Below, one piece after another: positions 1 through 5,575 of a stretch of DNA of 7,193 nt (its first letter is position 1; each line of letters starts with the position of its first letter). Location: NCBI GenBank assembly GCA_903851455.1, contig CAINOM010000375.1, forward strand, positions 1-7,193, read 5' to 3'. The notes below the pieces were generated by a model. It saw only the letters and a list, made by a program, of their open reading frames with translations. It was not told the DNA's origin and made no database searches. The stretch is from an uncultured Bacteroidota bacterium (GTDB lineage Bacteria > Bacteroidota > Bacteroidia > Chitinophagales > Chitinophagaceae). Made by a program: the position numbers and the translations under genes.

Positions 1-2
1 AG

Positions 3-155
3 TTCTGGAACGTAGTAAAAGGAAACGGACCATGCAACAAGCAGCGCCTCGAGACCCGTAAAAAGGCATGGGAAGATGGCAAGTGGGTGCGCGACGCGGC
101 AATGGTCCACGCCGAAAAAAGGAAAGCACGTAGCGAAGCCGCAAAGGCTGCTTAA
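3..155 (+). CDS. paaA: Ring 1,2-phenylacetyl-CoA epoxidase subunit PaaA, 3' end only
   Basis: This is the last 50 codons of the catalytic subunit of the phenylacetyl-CoA monooxygenase, ending with TAA at 153-155; the start lies left of the window. The readable tail begins FWNVVKGNGPCNKQRLETRK and continues with a KAWEDGKWVRDAA stretch and a Lys/Ala-rich end (EKRKARSEAAKAA). This closely matches, from memory, the conserved C-terminus of PaaA proteins (VIKGNGPCNRERL and a WVREAA-like block). PaaA carries the di-iron site of the ferritin-like fold and epoxidises the aromatic ring of phenylacetyl-CoA in the cytoplasm; the iron ligands are outside this window. Identity is supported by paaB and paaC following in the usual order. 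The 145-bp gap to paaB is larger than expected for a tight operon and is filled by a hairpin-rich element. Confidence 0.93.
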   Translation, partial: FWNVVKGNGPCNKQRLETRKKAWEDGKWVRDAAMVHAEKRKARSEAAKAA

Positions 156-171
156 TACAATGTATTGAACG

Positions 172-289
172 AACCCATTTCGGGGCTATTGAAATATACA
201 GTCAGCCCTGAAGGGGCGTAATATATTAGCCGGGGGAGTAGCCCCCGGACACAAAACATAAAATATAAAGCCCTGAAAGGGCGGTATAA
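172..289. repeat. REP-like composite palindromic element between paaA and paaB
   Basis: Almost the whole 145-bp paaA-paaB gap consists of short palindromic units. Two direct copies, AGCCCTGAAGGGGCGTAATA (204-223) and AGCCCTGAAAGGGCGGTATA (269-288), match at 17 of 20 positions, and each can fold as a GCCC/GGGC mini-hairpin. A related unit at 172-187 (AACCCATTTCGGGGCT) reads AGCCCCGAAATGGGTT on the other strand, so it is an inverted, diverged copy. In the centre, CCGGGGG (230-236) and CCCCCGG (242-248) form a perfect 7-bp stem around AGTAG. No T tract follows the central stem, so it does not look like an intrinsic terminator. The arrangement fits a REP/BIME-like dispersed element. In other bacteria such elements can be moved by RAYT transposases and can protect or attenuate polycistronic mRNA; any role here is inference. 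Confidence 0.72.
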
Positions 290-300
290 AAAGAACACAA

Positions 301-597
301 ATGAGTAATACAAACAAAAGTGAATGGCCCTTATGGGAAGTTTTTATCCGCAGCAAGGCGGGGCTTGATCATAAACATGCCGGCAGCCTGCATGCCGCAG
401 ATGCACAAATGGCAATAGAAAATGCCCGCGACGTATACACACGCCGCATGGAAGGAGTAAGTATTTGGGTGGTAGAAAGCAAGAATATTCATGCCTCTGA
501 TCCCGACGAATCAGACTCGCTATACGACCCCGCTAACGATAAGATATATCGGCACCCCACTTTCTATAACCTGCCCGATGAGGTAAAATACATGTAG
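301..597 (+). CDS. paaB: Ring 1,2-phenylacetyl-CoA epoxidase subunit PaaB
   Basis: This complete small gene encodes 98 residues, close to the usual length of PaaB. The signature is clear: WEVFIRSKAGLDHKHAGSLH at residues 12-31, the ARDVYTRR block at 42-49, EGVSIWVV at 51-58, and a C-terminal FYNLPDEVKYM. PaaB is a small non-catalytic subunit that is known from the family to bridge PaaA-PaaC heterodimers in the multicomponent phenylacetyl-CoA epoxidase, which also needs the reductase PaaE (not in this window). The start is the ATG just before the conserved core; the leader AAAAAGAACACAA is A-rich without a Shine-Dalgarno motif, as is common in Bacteroidota. The gene lies 145 bp after paaA, across a palindromic element, and 107 bp before the most likely paaC start. 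Confidence 0.96.
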   Translation: MSNTNKSEWPLWEVFIRSKAGLDHKHAGSLHAADAQMAIENARDVYTRRMEGVSIWVVESKNIHASDPDESDSLYDPANDKIYRHPTFYNLPDEVKYM

Positions 598-609
598 GGA
601 TAGTAGGCG

Positions 610-649
610 TTTGAGGTTGGTAGTTGGGAATTTGGATGGCTACCTCAAA
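610..649 (+). repeat. 8-bp inverted repeat enclosing alternative paaC starts
   Basis: TTTGAGGT at 610-617 is perfectly complementary to ACCTCAAA at 642-649, leaving a 24-nt loop. The loop holds the upstream in-frame starts of the paaC frame: TTG at 624 and ATG at 636. The loop segment GGAATTTGGA (627-636) is itself complementary to TCCAAATTCC (673-682), and TTGGGAATT (624-632) is complementary to AATTCCCAA within the downstream heptamer array (714-736). Several competing folds of the paaB-paaC junction are therefore possible in mRNA. It may be a remnant of repeat spread rather than a regulatory structure. Confidence 0.5.
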
Positions 650-704
650 AAGAATAACTAAAAATCAGACAATCCAAATTCCAAAAGACAAATTCCAAAA
701 AGTG

Positions 705-1553
705 ATGGATCCCAATTCCCAATTCCCAATTCCCAATTCCAGGCAACTGGATTATACGTTACGCCTCGCCGATGGCGCACTCATACTTGGCCACCGCCTT
801 GGCGAATGGTGCGGTCACGGGCCCATCCTGGAGCAGGACATAGCCCTTACCAATACAGCCCTCGATCACCTGGGCAGGGCCCGCAGCCTTTACCAGTATG
901 CGGCAGAGCAGTTCAACCAAATGCCTGCCGATGCGAAAAAGAACGTCTTTACGTCCGTCTCAATACAGAACATTATTAACACAGGTGCCAGCTTAGATGA
1001 AGATGACCTTGCTTATCTCCGCGATGGCTGGGATTTCAGGAATGAGCTGTTGCTCGAGCAGCCAAATATTGACTGGGCATATACGGTCGCCCGTGCGTTT
1101 TTTTATGATGCCTTCAATTACTTTTTCTTTTCTGCACTCGAAAAAAGCAAAGACGAAAGCTTAGCCGCGATCGCTGAGAAATCGCTGAAAGAAGTCACTT
1201 ACCACCTGCGTTGGAGCAGTGAGTGGGTGGTGCGCCTCGGCGATGGTACTGATGAAAGTCATGCGCGCATGCAGCAGGCAGTAAATGAACTTTGGATGTA
1301 TACTGGCGAACTATTCGCAATGAACGATACCGACACTGCAATGGTGAGCGAAGGCATCGGCGTAGATCTCCCAGCAATAAAACCATTATGGACAGCCCGC
1401 ATACGTGCGGTACTTGATGAGGCCACCATCAACATCCCCGCTGAAGCGTGGATGCAAAAAGGCGGCAGAGAAGGGCGCCATTCCGAGCATCTGGGGTATA
1501 TACTGGCCGAGCTCCAGTTCATGCAGCGCGCCTATCCGGGAATGGAGTGGTAA
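705..1553 (+). CDS. paaC: Ring 1,2-phenylacetyl-CoA epoxidase subunit PaaC
   Basis: PaaC is the catalytically inactive ferritin-like partner of PaaA and supports it structurally in the epoxidase. From the ATG at 705 the product is 282 residues; E. coli PaaC is about 248. Recognisable blocks are YTLRLAD (17-23), GEWCGHGP (33-40) and EQDIALTN (43-50), LLLEQPN (115-121), KEVTYHLRWSSEWVVRLGDG (162-181), and the C-terminal GGREGRHSEHLGYILAE (253-269) followed by GMEW. About 20 extra residues lie before the LLLEQPN block relative to the E. coli protein. The start is uncertain. The frame is also open from ATG 636 and TTG 624, but that stretch is repeat-derived sequence with no family counterpart. 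Between the heptamer array (711-738) and the conserved core there is no in-frame ATG, GTG or TTG; the next ATG is at 921. The start must therefore be at 705 or upstream, and the array encodes part of the N-terminus (PNSQFPIPNS). Confidence 0.93.
   Translation: MDPNSQFPIPNSRQLDYTLRLADGALILGHRLGEWCGHGPILEQDIALTNTALDHLGRARSLYQYAAEQFNQMPADAKKNVFTSVSIQNIINTGASLDEDDLAYLRDGWDFRNELLLEQPNIDWAYTVARAFFYDAFNYFFFSALEKSKDESLAAIAEKSLKEVTYHLRWSSEWVVRLGDGTDESHARMQQAVNELWMYTGELFAMNDTDTAMVSEGIGVDLPAIKPLWTARIRAVLDEATINIPAEAWMQKGGREGRHSEHLGYILAELQFMQRAYPGMEW
711..740 (+). repeat. Heptanucleotide tandem array (CCCAATT)x4 inside the paaC N-terminus
   Basis: Four perfect copies of CCCAATT occupy 711-738, followed by a partial CC. 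The unit is not a multiple of three, so gain or loss of one copy shifts the frame between ATG 705 and the conserved body of PaaC. Over three units it encodes a seven-residue period (PNSQFPI, PNS...). Diverged relatives lie just upstream: CAAATTCC at 675-682 and 694-... (CAAATTCCAAAA, spaced by AGA) and, in the opposite orientation, TTGGGAATTTGGA at 624-636. On the other strand the unit is GAATTGG, the same GAATT-plus-two-bases family as the array at 5172-5199. Confidence 0.85.
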
Positions 1554-1598
1554 AATTTTTCGTTTAAAAACCCGTTATACTTCAACAATACGCCACGG

Positions 1599-2297
1599 AT
1601 GATGATTTCCCTTATTTTACCCTGTTACAATCCACCGCCTGATTGGGAAAAAGTCGTCTGGGATAATTACAATTCGTTTAGTAAAAACCTGCCGGATCCG
1701 CTACAGTTGATCGTAGTGCTGGATGGCAAAAGCGTGAACGCTACAGAACAGGCCATGAGGCTGCTGAAGCAACGTATTCCCGAACTTGTAGTCGTCGATT
1801 ATCCCCAAAATCGCGGCAAAGGTTATGCAATAAGGCAGGGTGTAGCCAAAGCCACGGGCGACATCATTATATATACCGATGTAGACTTTCCATACACAGC
1901 GGGCAGTATGTTTGCTATCTACCAGCGGTTGAATAATAATGAGTGTGATGTGGCAGTAGGGGTGAAGAACGAATCCTATTATACGCACGTTCCTTTTGTC
2001 AGGCGTCTTATCTCCCGTTGGCTCAGGTTCGTAGTGCGCGTATTCCTTTCAATGCCCATCACAGATACCCAGTGCGGATTGAAGGGGTTCAAACGGGAAG
2101 TTGCTCCCCTGTTTTTGGAGACTACGATCGATCGTTACTTATTTGATCTCGAATTTGTACGCAACTGTTACAAAAGCAAAAAGTACCGTGTTTTACCCAT
2201 ACCGGTCGCGCTCAATGAAAACGTTCACTTCCGCAAAATGAACTTTCGTATTTTATTCCCTGAAATGCTCAGCTTTGTCAGGTTATTGTTTCGATAA
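1599..2297 (+). CDS. GT2 family glycosyltransferase, DPM1/DPG-synthase-like
   Basis: This is a 232-residue GT-A fold transferase. It opens with the nucleotide-binding strand MISLILPCYNPP (2-13) and has IVVLDG (38-43) and the NRGKGYAIRQG motif (71-81) typical of dolichyl/polyprenyl-phosphate glycosyltransferases. The metal-binding DxD is D94-V95-D96 in TDVDFPY, followed by DTQCGLKGF (156-164) and FDLEF (182-186), a set characteristic of DPM1/DPG-like enzymes. There is no C-terminal membrane domain, so it is probably cytosolic or peripheral. By family it should move a sugar from a nucleotide donor to a polyprenyl phosphate; donor and acceptor cannot be read from sequence. It starts 45 bp after paaC, at one of two tandem ATGs (1599 or 1602). 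Its TAA overlaps the ATG of the next gene by one base (TAATG), which suggests coupled translation with the GT-C-like protein. It interrupts the paa gene order. Confidence 0.9.
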   Translation: MMISLILPCYNPPPDWEKVVWDNYNSFSKNLPDPLQLIVVLDGKSVNATEQAMRLLKQRIPELVVVDYPQNRGKGYAIRQGVAKATGDIIIYTDVDFPYTAGSMFAIYQRLNNNECDVAVGVKNESYYTHVPFVRRLISRWLRFVVRVFLSMPITDTQCGLKGFKREVAPLFLETTIDRYLFDLEFVRNCYKSKKYRVLPIPVALNENVHFRKMNFRILFPEMLSFVRLLFR

Positions 2298-4609
2298 TGG
2301 ATAAATGGAAAAGTAAAATATGGTTCTTGGTATGTGTCGTGTTTGCGGTATGCTTAACCACAATCGCGCTTAAACATTTTGTTACCACCCCGTGGCACAC
2401 TTTAGGCGAGCTAGGTGGCGATGGTGCGAAGAATAATTTCACCTATCTATACCACTCTTTGTATGGCAGTGGCTACTGGTTTATGGGGATGAATTATCCC
2501 TATGGTGAGCACATAGTATACACAGATGGCCAGCCTTTGTTGTCGGTATTGCTGACCCACATTAAAGGCCTGAGTGCAGGAGATGTGTTGAAAATATTGT
2601 GGTGGCTCATCGACCTCAGCTATGTTTTGTCTATTCTTTTTGTCTACAAGATTTTAAGGCATTTTAGGGTAGGAGCCCCGGTCGCCATCATATTTGCCGG
2701 GCTCATTACTATTTTCAGCCCGCAGTTATTTCGCATCCAGGGTCACTATGCGCTGGCATACACCTGCATCATCCCCATGATATTTTATTGGCTCATACAA
2801 TACAATGAGCGCCCCAGGCTGCGGTATGGTGTTTTCCTCTTTATTGCAGGTTGCCTTACTGCTTTCCTTCATCTCTACTACATAGCGATGATGCTCATCT
2901 GGGTATTCGGTTATGCGGCAGGGTATTTCATTTTTACCAGGACCTCATTTCTACAAAGACTGAAGCATGTTGCACCCTTACTTATCAGCGTCGTTGCCGT
3001 ATTTGCGCTAGTGAGTATAGTGATGAAGTTCACTGATCCCGTCAAAGACAGGCCTAAGGCGCCCTGTAATTCTTTTTATGAAACCTGCACCCGGCCAAGG
3101 CTGATATATACCTCTGCCAATTCACCGTTCTGGGTATATGCACAGTCAAAAAGATGGCTATATACGCTTGCCAACAGGGAAGAAGGCTACATGTATCTGG
3201 GCCTGGTTCTTCTGTTTACGTTAGCACTATCCATTGCTATTATTGTTGTCAAAAGCGTCAGGAAAAAACGGCTTGATATTATTATATCGGATACCGGTTT
3301 TTCCCCCATATGGTTATTTATAGCGTTGATGGCGTTAATAGTAGCCATGGGCATACCTTTTATCTGGCATGAGCAGTGGCTGGATACTATTTCAGCGTTC
3401 AGGCAGTTCAGATCATTGGGCAGGTTTAGCTGGATATTTTATCACATTATAGCAGTATACTGTGTGGTAGTCATCTACCATTATTACCTTGGGTTGGTCG
3501 CAAAACGCCGTTTTGTGTTAGGTTTTTCCTTGCTGCTCGTATCAATAGGGGTATGGGGCTACGAAGCAAAGGGATACATAGATTATTCCCGTTACCGTGC
3601 CGACTATGCCATGTACAACTATAGTATGCTCTTCTCAGAAGAAGAGCAGAACTGGCAGTCTTACCTACAGGATCATCACTATAGCAAAGATGACTTCCAG
3701 GCGGTATTGTTATTGCCGTTTTATCATGTAGGCACTGAAAAATTATGGTTGGGCAATTCTGAGTGGATCATTACGCTTGGTACCAAGGCGGCCCTGCAGT
3801 TGCATTTACCAATAATAGATGTTATGATGTCGCGGTCTTCGTGGTCGCAGGCACAAAAACAGGTAAAGCTGGCCGGTGGACCATTTACCGATAAACCAAT
3901 TTTGCGCGACATAAAGAGCAACAAACCCTTTTTACTCCTTCAGTTCGATGAAGAAAAATTGGACCCCGATCAAAAATATCTTTTATCTGCTTCCGATTCA
4001 GTTGGCCGCCATGCGCAGTGCATAGTCTACGTCTGTTACCCCGACAGGATCGCAGCTAATGATAAAAAGAATGCGGATAGCATCAATACGATTTTGCCAC
4101 ACATGCACGCTGCAGATACGTGCTTCGGCGACAATAGTTCCTGGTTCGCAGATCATTTTGATGCATCAGTGGCCGGTGAAAAGCTATTTGGAGCGGGCGC
4201 ACATCCGTATATGAAGACCGACAGCACGGTGATAGATGAGATACCGGTAAGAGCCACCGACGGCCAGCTATTTGAATTCTCCTGTTGGTTCCTGCTCGGT
4301 AATGAAGACTACCAATCTCCCGACCTGGTCCTTACTTCCCTGGATAGCGCGGGAAAAGTAGTGGACGTAAACCATGTAAATACAAATAAGAGCACAGATA
4401 GTTACGGCATGTGGTTTCGGGCATCAAAATATTTTCATTTAGGCAGCAATGCAAGGAAAGTAAGGTGTTCGTTGATCAACAGGCCAGGTCCTTCTTATAA
4501 GATCATGGACGAACTGTTGCTGCGGCCTGCCGCGGCTACGGTGATCTCGAAAGCAGCCGATGGCACTGTATTGGTAAATAATCATAGGTTTAAAATAGTA
4601 ACGAAATAG
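2297..4609 (+). CDS. Polytopic membrane protein, putative GT-C-type glycosyltransferase with soluble C-terminal half
   Basis: The product is 770 residues. By eye, hydrophobic segments fall near 8-26, 98-118, 128-146, 153-168, 178-212 (probably two), 225-244, 299-319, 337-356, 380-399 and 406-421, about ten in all. The first extracytoplasmic loop carries GGDGAKNNFTYLYH (40-53) and MNYPYGEHI (65-73). An acidic residue in this loop (D42 here) is the usual catalytic position of GT-C enzymes using polyprenyl-phosphate sugars. EEGYMYLG (295-302) and FRQFRSLGRFSW (368-379) also resemble conserved GT-C loops. Residues from about 430 onward are hydrophilic and probably periplasmic; 645-745 is beta-rich and might be a carbohydrate-binding-like module, which is speculative. 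The one-base overlap with the upstream GT2 suggests that the GT2 makes the lipid-linked sugar and this protein transfers it. No specific family or acceptor is recognised; another kind of lipid or polysaccharide enzyme is possible. Confidence 0.75.
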   Translation: MDKWKSKIWFLVCVVFAVCLTTIALKHFVTTPWHTLGELGGDGAKNNFTYLYHSLYGSGYWFMGMNYPYGEHIVYTDGQPLLSVLLTHIKGLSAGDVLKILWWLIDLSYVLSILFVYKILRHFRVGAPVAIIFAGLITIFSPQLFRIQGHYALAYTCIIPMIFYWLIQYNERPRLRYGVFLFIAGCLTAFLHLYYIAMMLIWVFGYAAGYFIFTRTSFLQRLKHVAPLLISVVAVFALVSIVMKFTDPVKDRPKAPCNSFYETCTRPRLIYTSANSPFWVYAQSKRWLYTLANREEGYMYLGLVLLFTLALSIAIIVVKSVRKKRLDIIISDTGFSPIWLFIALMALIVAMGIPFIWHEQWLDTISAFRQFRSLGRFSWIFYHIIAVYCVVVIYHYYLGLVAKRRFVLGFSLLLVSIGVWGYEAKGYIDYSRYRADYAMYNYSMLFSEEEQNWQSYLQDHHYSKDDFQAVLLLPFYHVGTEKLWLGNSEWIITLGTKAALQLHLPIIDVMMSRSSWSQAQKQVKLAGGPFTDKPILRDIKSNKPFLLLQFDEEKLDPDQKYLLSASDSVGRHAQCIVYVCYPDRIAANDKKNADSINTILPHMHAADTCFGDNSSWFADHFDASVAGEKLFGAGAHPYMKTDSTVIDEIPVRATDGQLFEFSCWFLLGNEDYQSPDLVLTSLDSAGKVVDVNHVNTNKSTDSYGMWFRASKYFHLGSNARKVRCSLINRPGPSYKIMDELLLRPAAATVISKAADGTVLVNNHRFKIVTK

Positions 4610-4611
4610 CC

Positions 4612-5112
4612 ATGGCAGCGTTGGATAAAGAGCAGGTGTATGAATGGCTTTCGAGTGTCACAGATCCCGAGGTGCCGGCCCTCACCATACTGGATCTTGG
4701 CATTGTGCGGAATGTGACGATAAAAGGCACGGGCAATGAAGCCGAGGTAACGGTATCTATCACACCTACCTACAGCGGCTGCCCGGCTATGGACGTTATT
4801 TCCATCGGCGTTCGCATGGCGTTAATGAGCCGCAGTATACGCAAGGTAAATATTGAATTGCAGTTAAGCCCCGCATGGACTACAGATTGGATGACGGATG
4901 AAGGAAAGCAGAAGCTAAAAGCTTACGGCATAGCTCCACCTCACAGGAAGGCCTTTCAGCCACTGGGTTTGTTTGAAGAGGACAATGTTACTTGTCCCCG
5001 TTGCGGTTCGGAAGAGACCGAACTGGTCAGCCAGTTTGGCCCCACGTCGTGTAAGGCGCTCTATAAATGCTTATCCTGTAAAGAGCCGTTTGAGCATTTT
5101 AAATGCCACTGA
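4612..5112 (+). CDS. paaD: Phenylacetate epoxidase maturation factor PaaD (MIP18 domain plus zinc ribbon)
   Basis: PaaD belongs to the MIP18/DUF59 group of Fe-S cluster assembly factors and is thought to mature the phenylacetyl-CoA epoxidase system, possibly through the Fe-S reductase PaaE. The 166-residue protein has the MIP18 motifs DPEVPALTILDLGIV (18-32) and TPTYSGCPAM (51-60), with the conserved reactive cysteine C57, then the PaaD-typical SPAWTTDWMT (86-95). The C-terminus carries a zinc-ribbon-like module: CPRCG (128-132), C147, CLSC (153-156) and a terminal FKCH with C165. The length is normal for PaaD. It starts 2 bp after the stop of the GT-C-like gene, which implies the same transcript. 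This spacing is tighter than between the other paa genes here, so the glycosyltransferase pair is closely built into the operon. A stem with a T tract follows its stop codon. Confidence 0.95.
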   Translation: MAALDKEQVYEWLSSVTDPEVPALTILDLGIVRNVTIKGTGNEAEVTVSITPTYSGCPAMDVISIGVRMALMSRSIRKVNIELQLSPAWTTDWMTDEGKQKLKAYGIAPPHRKAFQPLGLFEEDNVTCPRCGSEETELVSQFGPTSCKALYKCLSCKEPFEHFKCH

Positions 5113-5175
5113 CAGGTCCAAAAGTAAAAATTTCAATACTTGCAATTTTTACATTTGGTCTGGACGATTTTTTTT
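5113..5175 (+). terminator. Candidate terminator after paaD
   Basis: Starting right after the paaD stop codon, CCAAA-A-GTAAAAATT (5118-5132) is complementary to AATTTTTAC-A-TTTGG (5144-5158), with one A/A mismatch and an 11-nt loop. CAG (5113-5115) can pair with CTG (5160-5162), so the imperfect stem can reach 5162. A run of eight T follows at 5168-5175. The stem is A/T-rich and the T tract starts five bases beyond the extended stem, so it is weaker than a textbook terminator. The position at the end of the paa unit supports the call. Confidence 0.5.
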
Positions 5176-5199
5176 GAATTTTGAATTTTGAATTTTGAA
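5172..5199 (+). repeat. Heptanucleotide tandem array (TTTTGAA)x4 before the membrane protein gene
   Basis: Four perfect TTTTGAA units run from 5172 to 5199 and are followed by TTTGCAAC and the ATG at 5208, so the array ends eight bases before the start codon. It lies in the leader, where copy-number change would alter leader length and local structure rather than reading frame. Rotated, the unit is GAATTTT, related to GAATTGG of the paaC array on its other strand. Confidence 0.85.
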
Positions 5200-5207
5200 T
5201 TTGCAAC

Positions 5208-5573
5208 ATGTACGAAAATAAATTTGAGCCGGTAGCCCCGCTGCACGTTTTTTACAAACGGGTACTTAAAAGCCTCATAGTGGCAACACTTATCCTTGCG
5301 TTATGTTTGCTGATAGGTATATTGGGTTATCACTATATCGCCAAAATTGAGTGGATAGACGCCGTGCATAATGCCTCCATGATATTGAGCGGCATGGGCC
5401 CTGTGGCGGAAGTTAAAAATTTCTGGGGTAAGATATTTTCCTCTGCTTATGCCCTGTTTAGCGGTGTGGCTTTTATCACCAATGTTGGTTTTCTGCTGGC
5501 GCCGGCCGCCCACAGGTTTTTCCATAAGTTACATGTGGACCAGTCGGACATCCAGGAAGAGGACAGTGAGTAA
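5208..5573 (+). CDS. Small membrane protein with two-helix, pore-loop-like layout; function unknown
   Basis: The 121-residue product has a short polar N-terminus, a strong hydrophobic helix at about 21-42, an amphipathic segment WIDAVHNASMILSGMGPV (49-66), a second hydrophobic helix at about 75-99 starting WGKIFSSAYALFSGVAF, and a charged tail AHRFFHKLHVDQSDIQEEDS (101-120). The order helix, DAxxxAS-pore-helix-like segment, G-x-G turn, helix resembles the TM1-pore-TM2 layout of Ion_trans_2 channels. However, the TVGYG filter is absent; SGMGPV occupies its place. No defined family is recognised, and it may be an ordinary two-helix membrane protein. The ATG at 5208 is the first start and follows the heptamer array by eight bases, with no Shine-Dalgarno motif. 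It lies 95 bp after paaD beyond a possible terminator, so it is probably separate from the paa unit. Its TAA is 2 bp from the stop of the convergent gene. Confidence 0.85.
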   Translation: MYENKFEPVAPLHVFYKRVLKSLIVATLILALCLLIGILGYHYIAKIEWIDAVHNASMILSGMGPVAEVKNFWGKIFSSAYALFSGVAFITNVGFLLAPAAHRFFHKLHVDQSDIQEEDSE

Positions 5574-5575
5574 TA

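Noticed and set aside
230..248. Strong GC hairpin read as an intrinsic terminator after paaA
   Set aside because: The bases after the stem are ACACAAAACATAAA with no T tract on the plus strand, and paaB is expected in the same operon; it fits better as part of the REP-like element.
172..289. CRISPR array from the repeated AGCCCTGAA units
   Set aside because: Only two direct units and one inverted diverged unit, spacing irregular, no cas genes, and the between-unit sequence is itself palindromic.
624..704. N-terminal extension of PaaC from TTG 624 or ATG 636
   Set aside because: The encoded residues have no counterpart in PaaC and derive from heptamer-related repeats; ATG 705 is nearest to the conserved core. 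The upstream starts cannot be excluded from sequence alone.
1195..1522. Minus-strand open frames inside paaC
   Set aside because: They lie wholly within a well-conserved gene, have no recognisable domains, and overlap each other in different frames.
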